Source: Pseudomonas graminis
GTDB lineage: Bacteria; Pseudomonadota; Gammaproteobacteria; Pseudomonadales; Pseudomonadaceae
DNA length: 64,000 nucleotides
Reading direction: 5' to 3'
Assembly (NCBI RefSeq): GCF_004364335.1
Contig: NZ_SOCR01000001.1
Location: 124,001 to 188,000, forward strand
Within the stretch, counting starts at the first letter, position 1, and every line of letters starts with the position of its first letter. The notes below the pieces were generated by a model. That model was not told where the DNA came from and did not search any database. It worked only from the letters and a program-made list of their open reading frames with translations. Made by a program: the position numbers and the translations under genes. This document shows positions 18,207-26,974 of this stretch, piece by piece.

Positions 18207-18515
18207 TTACCAGTCGCCGCGCCACTCCTCCGCAAACTCACTTTCCCGAGGCAATCCCACAAGCTCCCCTAGCCGATAAATCACATCCAACAAAGAATCA
18301 CGCTCTACTGTTTCAATTTCTTCTTCAAGATCATTGATTTTAAGTATGCAGCTCTTTAAAAGAGGCAGCACGCTTACACCAGCACTCGGTACAGGAAGAC
18401 CTGACAAATTCTTGATAAGTTCTTGAAAGACAGGTTTTACTTTTTCTAAAAACCTCTCATCCCCTTCGAGGAAATCTAGTTGCTGATACAAAACGTCGGT
18501 ATCAATTCTGCGCAT
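18207..18515 (-). CDS. Small immunity-type protein, second gene after Rhs5
   Basis: 102 aa from ATG 18515, preceded by AGAGG about 8 bases upstream. It lies 19 bases after the stop of the larger immunity-type gene. Mostly helical and acidic (VLYQQLDFLEGDERFLEKV, LKINDLEEEIETVERDSLLD), no signal peptide or membrane segment. I do not recognise the family. By position it is either a second immunity gene of the Rhs5 module or the immunity gene of the Rhs4 core whose tip has been lost. Confidence 0.6.
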   Translation of the reverse strand: MRRIDTDVLYQQLDFLEGDERFLEKVKPVFQELIKNLSGLPVPSAGVSVLPLLKSCILKINDLEEEIETVERDSLLDVIYRLGELVGLPRESEFAEEWRGDW

Positions 18516-18534
18516 AGCAAAAACCTCTATTGAA

Positions 18535-19077
18535 TTATCTAGAAGGTGGCGGAGGCTGAATGGTCGGGAAAAGAATTTTTTTCGTATCGTCCCAGTTAAC
18601 ACCTGTTTGATGATAAACCTTAATTCGTTTTAAGAGCCGATCAGGATTACCCTCCATACCGCATAGATCGTATTCGTAAATCAGATCCGCATCCTCCTCT
18701 GCCGACAGCGACGACTTTATAACCTCTGCACCGATATTCGAATAAGACTCAGTAAGCTCGATTAGCTTAGCGCCCATCTGACCAGGAGCACCAAGAATAG
18801 CCGATAACATGCGCGTCCTAATCGGGCGACTATTTTTTACGACAGAACCCTCGACCGGCCGATCTGAAAAAATGCCTTTGATATTCTTCGGCGAGACAAA
18901 GATACAAAAAATTATCTTGGCAGTATTGAGATCTATACCCTCCCACTCATCCGTAGTCCGAAATACATCGAAAACTTCTAATAGATAGTTAGCCCTCATT
19001 TGAGCCAAAGTGTATAAATCTGCGCCCACCTGAATGCTTAGCATTCGCCCTTCTTCCCACTTCAAACTTTTCAACAT
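18535..19077 (-). CDS. Probable immunity protein for the URI/GIY-YIG-tipped Rhs5
   Basis: 180 aa. The ATG at 19077 overlaps the Rhs5 stop (19071-19073) and has a strong AAGGAG site 5 bases upstream, inside the toxin gene. The N-terminal part WEEGRMLSIQVGADLYTLAQM then LLEVFDVF and the later I.FCIFVS recall Imm26-type immunity proteins, a tentative match. The C-terminus is proline-rich (TIQPPPPSR). It should bind the Rhs5 tip in the cytoplasm. Family low certainty, role from coupling. Confidence 0.72.
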   Translation of the reverse strand: MLKSLKWEEGRMLSIQVGADLYTLAQMRANYLLEVFDVFRTTDEWEGIDLNTAKIIFCIFVSPKNIKGIFSDRPVEGSVVKNSRPIRTRMLSAILGAPGQMGAKLIELTESYSNIGAEVIKSSLSAEEDADLIYEYDLCGMEGNPDRLLKRIKVYHQTGVNWDDTKKILFPTIQPPPPSR

Positions 19078-22000
19078 GCTACTCCTTTTACCCCAGCGGC
19101 TTTGTGACCTCCATCTAAATGGTCATCAGCAGCCGCCAGATACCTATCTCGGTTCGGATTATTCTTACCCACTGGATTTTGTTTGTTTGAAGTGCCATCT
19201 AACCCGCGATGCGCTTCAAACCTCCGTTGTTCCAAGCCCCGTGCGATATCCTTACCCTCTTGCCCATCACCGACAAAAAATGGCTCAGGTCTAACATCAA
19301 AGTGGTCAAGGTTAGAGTATCTATAGCTCAATACATCTGCACCAGAATGTCCTAACCCTGGCTTGCTCGCATAGCCTACATACGGCTTACCATTCTTGAG
19401 ACCTTCGTAAGTAATATGGGTAGCATTTGCCGGATTACCTGCCCAGCCAAGTGGATCGAGCCAGCTTAACGGATTCAGAGCGTACTGATATAGATTGATC
19501 CCGCCAAGAATACTTATTGGATCCTGCGTAATAAACCGCCCCACCCCCGGATCGTAGTACCTGAACGTGTTGTAGTGCAGGCCCGTCTCATCGTCAAAGT
19601 ACTGACCTTGGAAACGCAGGTTCTGCTCAACTTCATCCACCGCAAGCGACTCGATCTCACCCCACGCCTTGTACGTCGCCTGCCAAACGATCTGGCCATC
19701 GACATCCGTCATCTCCAGCGGCGTGCCGATCTGGTCGGTGTGGAAGTAGTAAAGCTTTCGCTGATCCTCACCTTCACTCTGGTCGATCCGGGCCAGGGGC
19801 GCGTAGCTGCCGGGCTCGTAGATGTAGAGGCTGCTCTGCCACGGCGTTTCCTCACGTAGCATCCGCAGTCCTTGCCAGAGAAAATCCTTCTGCTCGGTTT
19901 GCCCTTCAATCTCAGACGTCTTCCCAACCCGGCGACCCAAACTGTCATACCGATACGTGCCAACACTATGCACGTGGCTGTTGACCATCGTCTCCGCACG
20001 CACAAGCCGGTTTTCGCAGTCATACGTAAACGTCTGCAGCTTGCTCAGCCCTGAGCGCTTTTCAATGAGGTTGCCCCAGGCGTCGTAGGCATATTCCTGA
20101 TCGCGCCACTGCTTGATGCGGTTGTCTTTGACCTGATCGAACTGGCTGGTGTTGAAGTTCAGGCGGTTGGCCGCAGCGTCATACCGGAACTCTTCGCTAT
20201 CGACGAGTTTGCCGGTGTCACGGCTGTGCAGTTGGCCGTTCGCTTCATACTCGTACTTGATCTCACCGCGTAGCTTATCGAGCGTGCGGCTCAGCTCTCC
20301 CGCGGGATCGTACTCGTAGCGCCGATGTATCGGGTTGTACGCATGATCCACCAGCAACGAAGTGTTGATGCCTGGGTTCTGGATCTGCGAGAGCTTTTCG
20401 CCAGGTATCGTCGATGCGAACTGCCAGCTCTTACGCCCCATCGCGTCGTAACCAAAGCAACTGGTGAGCTTGCCTTGCGTGCGATAAACCTCGCGGTGCA
20501 GATCATCGCGCTCCATGTCGCTGATCAGCAGACCGTCAAGGTTAAGTTGGTGCAGGTGGCCGCTGCCGTAGTACAGATGATTGAGGTGCTGGCCCGTCGG
20601 CAACGTCAGCGTGGTCAGGTTGCTTAGCGGATCGTATTCGTAGGCCAGCGCGCCTTGCGGGGTGGTCTCCTTAATCAATCGGCCAAGCAGGTCGTAAGCG
20701 AATTCCAGCTTTTCTGCGCCGATGCCGAGTCTTTTACCAATAGCTGTGGGTAAACGCTCAATCGACAGCAGCCGATCGGCTTCGTCGTAGGCGTAATCCT
20801 GCCGCGTATCCTGATTGACCTTGGCCAGCAGCCGTCCAATCACATCACGCTCAAACTCCGTACTGCGTTGCGGCCGCTCTGCCCGTTCGCCGTAGCCAAT
20901 TTCATCAACCCGCGTCAGATGCCCGCCCAGGTTATAGCTGAAGCGGCGCGTGAGGTTGTCGATGCGCTTTTCTTCAATCAGACGATCAGAAGCATCGTAG
21001 GCAAACTCATAAGCCGCGTTGTTTTCGTTGACCAACGCTGTCAGCCGAATCGCTTTGTCGTACTCGTAGCGAATGCGCTGTCCCTTCGCATCCTGTCGGC
21101 TAGAAGGAAGCCCGCGTGCAGTACGGAGCAGACGCGTGGTCTGACCCTTGCCATCGGTATGCGTCAACACCTGGCCAAGTGTGTTGTAGGTAAACGACTC
21201 AGCGGTGCCATCCGGGTGCTCGATGCGCACAACTTCGCCATCAAATTTGCGCTCAAGTCGTGTCGTCTGATTCAGCGCATCGGTGACGGCAATCAGATGA
21301 GACCGATCATCGTAGGCGTAAAACGTGCTTTTACCTGAACAGTCCTGAAACCGCTCGACCTGCGCTAGCCCATTCCACCACAGGTATTTCGATTTGGAAG
21401 TCGCATCAATGATGGTGTGCGGCAGGCCGTCGTCGCTGTTGAGGTACTCGGTCTTGTGCCCGAGCGCATCGGTTTCGGCAATGAGGTTGCCCTTGTTGTC
21501 GTAGCGCGCTTTCCAGGTGGTACCGTCTGGATAAGACACCGACGCTACCAGCGTAGTCAGCTGGTGATAGCTATAGGAAATGGTCCGACCAAGCGGATCA
21601 GTCTCTTCAACAAGCCGTGCGTATTCGTCGTATTTGAACGTCAGACGATTGCCATCTGGCAGCGTCAGCCCTGTCATGTTGCCGTTGTCGTCGATCTCAA
21701 TCGCGTACCGCTCGCCCCCATAGTCACGGCTGGCGACGACGCGATGATCCGCGTTGTAGTGCACTTCCAGCTCGCGGCCCAATACATCGACCGCCCAGGA
21801 AGTCCGATTTTTGAAGTCGTAACGGAAATGAAAGTGTTCGCCGTCACTGGTCCAATGCTCGACCACGCGCGGCTGGCCTTGGATGATTTCCCAGCGGTAG
21901 TTGCAGCTAAGGCCCAGCGCGTTGCTATGGCTGGCCATCACACCGTCGGCGTAGCTGAAACGGCGCGTTGAGTCGCCGTTGCGGTTGATGACCTCAGCGA

Positions 22001-23273
22001 GCTGGCCGTTGTCGTCGTAGCGATACTGGACGAGGGTTTCAACGGCAAGATTATCGACCACGCGTTTGACGTCAGTCAGGCGCCCCAATGGATGGTCGTA
22101 ATCCAGGTGGACACGTACACCGCCAGTGGCACTGATGTCAGTGAGCGTGCCGGCGACGGTGTAGGTGAAATGCAGAAAATGCCCAAGGGCGTTTTCGATT
22201 CGCTGGACCGGCGTGGGCGTGTTGTCTTCCGGGATTTCGCCGAAGTAGAAAAAGATGTTGTCGAGGGTTTGCAGGAGGTAATGCCCGCCCTCGGTGCAGA
22301 CCAGATAAACCTGCTCGTGGGGGTTGTAGATCCGCTCGCCAGGTTGCACGTCCACGAAAGGAACGCTGCGACCCTGGTTGTCGGTGAGGTAAACAAAACG
22401 GCCACTGCGGCGCAGGCTCTGTTCCCACGGCAGAATCCAGCCACGGCCCAAAATACTGTCTACTGCCAGGTCGCTGGCATAGAACCTCGACCACTCGATC
22501 GGCATCAAACCCGGCACGCTGAAATCAACCTCATCGGGAATGAATTTACGGCCTGTGGTCAGATCAACAGGGTTGCCTGCATGACCACCGACCGCACGCT
22601 CGATAGTCGGACCCACCACATATCGGCTGGCGACTTCACCCGCCACAAAGCCTGCGGTGAATTTCATCACGCAGGGCATCACCGCTTTCATGCCGGCTTG
22701 TGCGCCCTGTTTCAACAGTTGGGCGATGCCTCCGGCAGCACCGGCCACCGCCATCAATACATCGACGGTTGTGCGCAGCCAGGCGGGGACCTCATCGTCG
22801 ACGGGCAAATAACGATGGGTGCCGCCGCCGATGAGGACATTATCTGAGCCACTGGAAATCGTACTGCCGCAGGTGAGCTTGTCGTCTTTGCGCGCTGCGG
22901 CTGTACCGTTGATGAAGACGTTGGTGGACCCCTCGGCTACTTGGGCTGGCGCACCGGGATGTTTGCTGCATGCGCCCAGACTCTGAGCGACATGCGCCGC
23001 CTGACGGCTATTCACGAAGACGTTGGGGGAAGCGGTCACAATCGTGCCGGAAGGGGATGAAAACGAGCGGCCCCACGCTTCTCCCGCCGCAGTGAGCAGG
23101 CTACCTCCGATGCCTGCAGCCATACCTGCTAAAAGAGCGACACCAAAACCACAGGTGAAAGTTGCAATAGCAACTGTGGCCACGAGTGCAATACCCAACG
23201 CAGCACCGAGGAGAAATCCCCCCAAGGCACTGGTGTGCGATATTTCATCACCAAACCGAGCGGCTTCGAACAT
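19071..23273 (-). CDS. rhs: PAAR-Rhs T6SS effector with GIY-YIG/URI-like nuclease tip (Rhs5)
   Basis: 1400 aa. The N-terminus differs from Rhs1/2 (hydrophobic hairpin with GLGG-type glycines, PAAR about 70-150), while the shell is nearly the same from the middle onward. The tip of about 124 residues contains THITYEGLKNGKPYVGYAS, SYRYSN, then ARGLEQRRFEAHRGL and NKQNPVGKNN. This order of Y.G...G.PYVG, R, and E....N.. fits a GIY-YIG-like (URI-fold) nuclease. The cleavage region is unusual: RFITQDPISILGG rather than DPxGLxGG. It follows its own EagR gene and precedes an overlapping immunity gene, and is the only Rhs module downstream of an intact vgrG. Confidence 0.9.
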   Translation of the reverse strand: MFEAARFGDEISHTSALGGFLLGAALGIALVATVAIATFTCGFGVALLAGMAAGIGGSLLTAAGEAWGRSFSSPSGTIVTASPNVFVNSRQAAHVAQSLGACSKHPGAPAQVAEGSTNVFINGTAAARKDDKLTCGSTISSGSDNVLIGGGTHRYLPVDDEVPAWLRTTVDVLMAVAGAAGGIAQLLKQGAQAGMKAVMPCVMKFTAGFVAGEVASRYVVGPTIERAVGGHAGNPVDLTTGRKFIPDEVDFSVPGLMPIEWSRFYASDLAVDSILGRGWILPWEQSLRRSGRFVYLTDNQGRSVPFVDVQPGERIYNPHEQVYLVCTEGGHYLLQTLDNIFFYFGEIPEDNTPTPVQRIENALGHFLHFTYTVAGTLTDISATGGVRVHLDYDHPLGRLTDVKRVVDNLAVETLVQYRYDDNGQLAEVINRNGDSTRRFSYADGVMASHSNALGLSCNYRWEIIQGQPRVVEHWTSDGEHFHFRYDFKNRTSWAVDVLGRELEVHYNADHRVVASRDYGGERYAIEIDDNGNMTGLTLPDGNRLTFKYDEYARLVEETDPLGRTISYSYHQLTTLVASVSYPDGTTWKARYDNKGNLIAETDALGHKTEYLNSDDGLPHTIIDATSKSKYLWWNGLAQVERFQDCSGKSTFYAYDDRSHLIAVTDALNQTTRLERKFDGEVVRIEHPDGTAESFTYNTLGQVLTHTDGKGQTTRLLRTARGLPSSRQDAKGQRIRYEYDKAIRLTALVNENNAAYEFAYDASDRLIEEKRIDNLTRRFSYNLGGHLTRVDEIGYGERAERPQRSTEFERDVIGRLLAKVNQDTRQDYAYDEADRLLSIERLPTAIGKRLGIGAEKLEFAYDLLGRLIKETTPQGALAYEYDPLSNLTTLTLPTGQHLNHLYYGSGHLHQLNLDGLLISDMERDDLHREVYRTQGKLTSCFGYDAMGRKSWQFASTIPGEKLSQIQNPGINTSLLVDHAYNPIHRRYEYDPAGELSRTLDKLRGEIKYEYEANGQLHSRDTGKLVDSEEFRYDAAANRLNFNTSQFDQVKDNRIKQWRDQEYAYDAWGNLIEKRSGLSKLQTFTYDCENRLVRAETMVNSHVHSVGTYRYDSLGRRVGKTSEIEGQTEQKDFLWQGLRMLREETPWQSSLYIYEPGSYAPLARIDQSEGEDQRKLYYFHTDQIGTPLEMTDVDGQIVWQATYKAWGEIESLAVDEVEQNLRFQGQYFDDETGLHYNTFRYYDPGVGRFITQDPISILGGINLYQYALNPLSWLDPLGWAGNPANATHITYEGLKNGKPYVGYASKPGLGHSGADVLSYRYSNLDHFDVRPEPFFVGDGQEGKDIARGLEQRRFEAHRGLDGTSNKQNPVGKNNPNRDRYLAAADDHLDGGHKAAGVKGVAC

Positions 23274-23278
23274 GAGGG

Positions 23279-23746
23279 CTACTCCTGTTCGCTGGCGTCG
23301 GGCACGGTCTGACCGTTTTGCCTTACCTTGAAACTGGCGAGCAAATCGAGCCAGTTCTGATTTTGCTCAGCGCTGAAGTCGGCCTGGGCAGTCGTGGAGA
23401 AAATCAACGCGCGGTCTGGTTCAATCAAGAAGGCTGCCTGGCGCTGATAGAACGGCCGGCCTTCATTCATGTAGTAAGCGTCAATCTGAAGGCCATCAAT
23501 CGGCGTAGCATAAGACAGCTCTGCATTTTTTTTGCCCAGCAGCGTGTAGCCGCGCAATTTGGACGCCAGCATCTTTACTTGCCGATCGACATAAGCCTTG
23601 AGCGTCTCGGACGGCAGCAATGTATCTCTGGAAATGGTGATACTCAGCGGAGCCGGGATGCTCGCGCCCAGCACGAACATATTGACGGTGCGGTCCTGGA
23701 ATCCTTGTGGCAGCGCGATGCTGCCCTCTTGCAACTCATAGTCCAT
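23279..23746 (-). CDS. EagR-type effector chaperone for Rhs5
   Basis: 155 aa, MDYELQEGSIALPQGFQDRT at the start, about three-quarters identical to the chaperone at 10318-10785 by eye. A GGAAG site precedes ATG 23746. The stop lies 5 bases before the Rhs5 ATG, and its last codons provide the Rhs5 ribosome-binding site (CAGGAGTAG). The family (DUF1795) shields the N-terminal hydrophobic segments of PAAR effectors; the two chaperones probably match the two N-terminal types. Confidence 0.92.
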   Translation of the reverse strand: MDYELQEGSIALPQGFQDRTVNMFVLGASIPAPLSITISRDTLLPSETLKAYVDRQVKMLASKLRGYTLLGKKNAELSYATPIDGLQIDAYYMNEGRPFYQRQAAFLIEPDRALIFSTTAQADFSAEQNQNWLDLLASFKVRQNGQTVPDASEQE

Positions 23747-23781
23747 TTGAACTCACTTCCTGAAATCTAAAATAACGTCGC

Positions 23782-24360
23782 TTAGGCGGCAGCCATGCCG
23801 GAGAGCATATTGTCGAAGTCGACCAGCCAGAGGCTCAAGTTCGGTTTAACCGGATCAATGACGCAGGACAGGGTCAGCCACTGCGATTCACGCTGATCCG
23901 CGACGGGGACGATGCTGCCGACGAGACGACCATGGCGTTCGGCGTGACCGATCGCAAAGTAAAAATCCACTGCTTTTGCAGCACTCCCTGCAAAGGTGCA
24001 GTCGCGCTCGCGGATGACGCGAAGCTCCGGGTAGAGCTTGCGGAACGTTTGCATCGACTCTGCCAGAAGGTTGTCCAGCGTCGCGCCTTCAGGCACATCC
24101 CGACGCTTGATCGTCAGCACCACAGGGTCGCCTTCATGCTCGATCGTCGTCTGGATGTCACGGAAGCTGAAGCCCTGGGGGAAAAGCAGTTCGAACCCGC
24201 CGAAGCTGAAGCTGCTGGGTACGTTCTTCAACGGAGTCACTGGCTCTGGTTCGGGTGCCGGCTTGACTGCTTGGGCCTTGAGCAACTCTTCCTCGCGCGC
24301 AGCAGCTTCCGCAGCCAGACGCTTCTCCGATATCCGATCGTACATGCTGGTTCTGGCCAT
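23782..24360 (-). CDS. Longer DUF1795-like protein between vgrG and EagR
   Basis: 192 aa from ATG 24360, chosen over 24369 because an AAGGA site then sits 8 bases upstream. MARTSMYDRISEKRLAAEAA repeats the conserved opening of the paralogue at 10821-11426. A proline-rich linker (APEPEPVTPL) leads to a DcrB/DUF1795-like domain ending LSLWLVDFDNMLSGMAAA. The same gene order (vgrG, long DUF1795, EagR, rhs) occurs twice in the window, so this gene is a fixed part of the module. Function unproven; possibly an adaptor that works with EagR. Confidence 0.8.
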   Translation of the reverse strand: MARTSMYDRISEKRLAAEAAAREEELLKAQAVKPAPEPEPVTPLKNVPSSFSFGGFELLFPQGFSFRDIQTTIEHEGDPVVLTIKRRDVPEGATLDNLLAESMQTFRKLYPELRVIRERDCTFAGSAAKAVDFYFAIGHAERHGRLVGSIVPVADQRESQWLTLSCVIDPVKPNLSLWLVDFDNMLSGMAAA

Positions 24361-24371
24361 GATTCGCATCC

Positions 24372-26225
24372 TTAATCGTTGACCCGCACTTGAGAGCCCT
24401 TGATCTGCGTCGTCCCGGTGCTGACGGTGGAAATGGTTTTACCTTTAATTTCAATGCCGTCCGGCGTGATCGTGATGGAGCTTTCTCCAACTTGAAGAAT
24501 GATGTGGGTCTGGGCACCGATCTGAATGAACTGGTTGTCGACCTGAATCGTCAGCGAACCGTCCTGGATGGTCATCACCGTGTCTTTCTTGATCGTTTCG
24601 GTGTGGGTGCCGCCTACGGTAATGGTCCTGTTATTCCCGACGTCGTGCTTTTCATCCAGCTCAATCTCGGTGTCCATGTTGCGTTCGGCGTGCATGATGA
24701 TCTGCTCGGCGCCAGACTTGTCCTCGAAACGGAAGAAGTTCGCCGTACCGCCATGGCCCTTGGTCGAGCGCGTGAGAAAACCACTCTGCGTCTTGTTCGC
24801 CGGCAACGACCACGGCGGCGTGTTCTTGCTGTTGTAGACGCTGCCCATGATCAACGGGCGGTCCGGGTTGCCGTCCAGGAAAACCACGACTACCTCATCG
24901 CCCACACGCGGGATCTGGATGCTGCCGAAACCGCCGCTGGCGCCGGATTGGGCGACGCGAACCCAGCAGGAACTGTGGTCGTTGTACTTGCCGTTGCGGT
25001 CCCAGTGGAATTGGACTTTCACGCGGCCGAGTTCGTCGGTGAAGATTTCTTCGCCCGGCGGGCCGACGATGATGGCGGTCTGTGGCCCAGAGATGGTCGG
25101 CCGCGGCGTGGACAGTTGCGGGCGGAAGGGAATCTTTTTGCGCACGCAGGAGAAGGTGTTGTAGTAGCTCGCCTGATGGCCGTTCAAATAGTTGTTGTGG
25201 CCTTCGCTTTCGACGCCCATCAGCAGGAACTGACGATCGTCGGCGGAGCCCTGATCGTGGTCGTAGTGCTGCACCAGCTCGAAGGTGTACCCGGGCTTCA
25301 TCGCACGGCAGTTGCTCGCGCCTTCGAACTTCTTGCCGCGGATTTCCAGGGCTTCCATGCGCAGGCGCAATAGCGTTTCGCCCTCGTCGTAGGTGCCGTG
25401 GGTGTACTGGCCGGGGAAGTCGTAGATCTCGAACGTCTCGACGTCGCCCTGTTTGTTCAGGCTGTTCATCCCGACGGGCAGACGGTTGTTCGGCTGACGG
25501 TAGTCGAAGGTCTGAACGGCCATCTTGCCCGCCTGCAACTGGCGGTTGCCGCTCCACTGAGTGATGGAGTCTGCGGTCTCGGTGACGGACGCGGTGTGGA
25601 AGCGGATCTGCGGTTGTTCCGGCAACGGCTGCAGCATGCTGGAGTCGTCGCAGATGATCATGGTGTGGCCTTCGGCAGTGTGCTCGAAGTAGTAAAACAT
25701 CCCTTCTTCTTCGAGCAGACGCTGGACGAAGTTGAAGTCGGTTTCGCGGTACTGGGTGATGTAGGTGTAGCGCTTTTGCGGCTTGGTCAGGCGGAATTCA
25801 TGGCGGGAGAACGCCGGGCACAGGGCGAACACCTGGGTCACCACTTCCTCGACGGTATTGCCCTGAAAGACCCGCGTGTCGAAGCGGTTTTTCAGCATCG
25901 AGAACCAAGGGTTGAGCGTCGCGGTGTAGCGGGCCATGCCGCCGTCGCTGCCGGTGCTGGCAAAGCGCGTAAGGTAGCCGGCGATATGGCGCGGCGTGCT
26001 GTCGGCCAGTTCGATTTCGATGGTGACCAATTGCCCCATCATCGACTTGAGCTCGACGCCGGAATCTTCGCAGATCAGCAGCAGCTCGAAGCTATACGCC
26101 TGGGACAGCGCTTCCCGACCTTTGAAGGATTCGAGCAGCAATTGCTGTTCCGGGTTGGCGAGGTTATTGAACTTGAACAGGCGCCGGTTCTGGGGCGAGA
26201 GCAACGCGGCAAGGTCCATCATCAT
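24372..26225 (-). CDS. vgrG: VgrG/TssI spike protein
   Basis: 617 aa, full length. It starts MMMDLAALLSPQNRRLFKF with AGGAG 6-7 bases upstream of the first ATG. The gp27-like base occupies about 1-370, the gp5-like OB fold follows around EEIFTDELGRVKVQFHWDR and SSCWVRVAQSGA, then the beta-helical needle (HVGNNRTITVGGTHTE-type repeats) ending TQIKGSQVRVND. There is no C-terminal effector extension, so cargo must be carried through PAAR-Rhs. It heads the module DUF1795-EagR-Rhs5-immunity and is the only intact vgrG in the window, so it probably serves all three Rhs proteins and perhaps the divergent Tse6-like effector. Confidence 0.96.
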   Translation of the reverse strand: MMMDLAALLSPQNRRLFKFNNLANPEQQLLLESFKGREALSQAYSFELLLICEDSGVELKSMMGQLVTIEIELADSTPRHIAGYLTRFASTGSDGGMARYTATLNPWFSMLKNRFDTRVFQGNTVEEVVTQVFALCPAFSRHEFRLTKPQKRYTYITQYRETDFNFVQRLLEEEGMFYYFEHTAEGHTMIICDDSSMLQPLPEQPQIRFHTASVTETADSITQWSGNRQLQAGKMAVQTFDYRQPNNRLPVGMNSLNKQGDVETFEIYDFPGQYTHGTYDEGETLLRLRMEALEIRGKKFEGASNCRAMKPGYTFELVQHYDHDQGSADDRQFLLMGVESEGHNNYLNGHQASYYNTFSCVRKKIPFRPQLSTPRPTISGPQTAIIVGPPGEEIFTDELGRVKVQFHWDRNGKYNDHSSCWVRVAQSGASGGFGSIQIPRVGDEVVVVFLDGNPDRPLIMGSVYNSKNTPPWSLPANKTQSGFLTRSTKGHGGTANFFRFEDKSGAEQIIMHAERNMDTEIELDEKHDVGNNRTITVGGTHTETIKKDTVMTIQDGSLTIQVDNQFIQIGAQTHIILQVGESSITITPDGIEIKGKTISTVSTGTTQIKGSQVRVND

Positions 26226-26974
26226 GAAAATCTCCTGGATGGCACGGGGTAGAACGCTACCGCCATGCTCAGCAACAACAGGTTACGAGCCGACAAGGGG
26301 GCCGGAGCCCTTGTTGCATCGTCGCTAACGGGTCGATGACGCGCCACCGGGCGGGTTCGGCATCGGTCGTGGGGGCATTCCTACAATCACGTAGGACCCG
26401 AGCTACAGACGCTTCTTTAAAACAACAGTCTCGGAATCGACGGTTAGGTCCGCGCGCATGTGCGCAATCGGCAGCACCGCACCTGGTTCCTGGTAAAAAA
26501 CTCAATTGCTGGACACTGCGACCACACTGCAATGCGAAAGTGCCACCAGGCACTGGAATTCGCGAACGACATCACAGTCTCGAAATCGTTACAGAAGTTT
26601 CACAGCGGCAAAGGAGACACTTATGCGCCTCCCTCTGTCAACCCGGTGAATCGATTTTGCGAAAGGCCGCGCGCCACGGTGGATCCCATTTTAAATTTGT
26701 TAAACGGTGAACGAATATGTCGAAGTGCCCGTAATCAAAGGCGCTGGCCGGGGGATATAGGCATCAGTTGGTTGAGTGACGGTGTTCTGCCATCATTGCC
26801 GAGTGTAAAAAACCTGAGAAAAATGCCCGGCGCTGGAAATTAAATCGTACTTTAGCGGTCGATAGCGGACTTGACGTCTGCTGCTGGCAACGTGCTAGCT
26901 ATAACGGCCAGCCGCAACCGACACGCTCATTCAAAGCGCTCCATGGCGCCTCTCTCCAGGACTGTGATGTGTAA
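26226..26974. other. Divergent intergenic region between vgrG and the Tse6-like gene
   Basis: 749 bases with no convincing gene. It must hold the promoters of vgrG (minus) and the Tse6-like effector (plus), but I cannot place a clear -35/-10 or -24/-12 pair. A small inverted repeat TCCTAC-6-GTAGGA lies at 26379-26396, about 155 bases upstream of the vgrG start. The short ORFs here have unconvincing composition. Confidence 0.5.

Noticed and set aside
26527..26546. Sigma-54-like TGGCAC...TTGCA on the minus strand upstream of vgrG
   Set aside because: There are 12 bases between the GG and GC elements instead of the required 10, so it does not fit a -24/-12 promoter.
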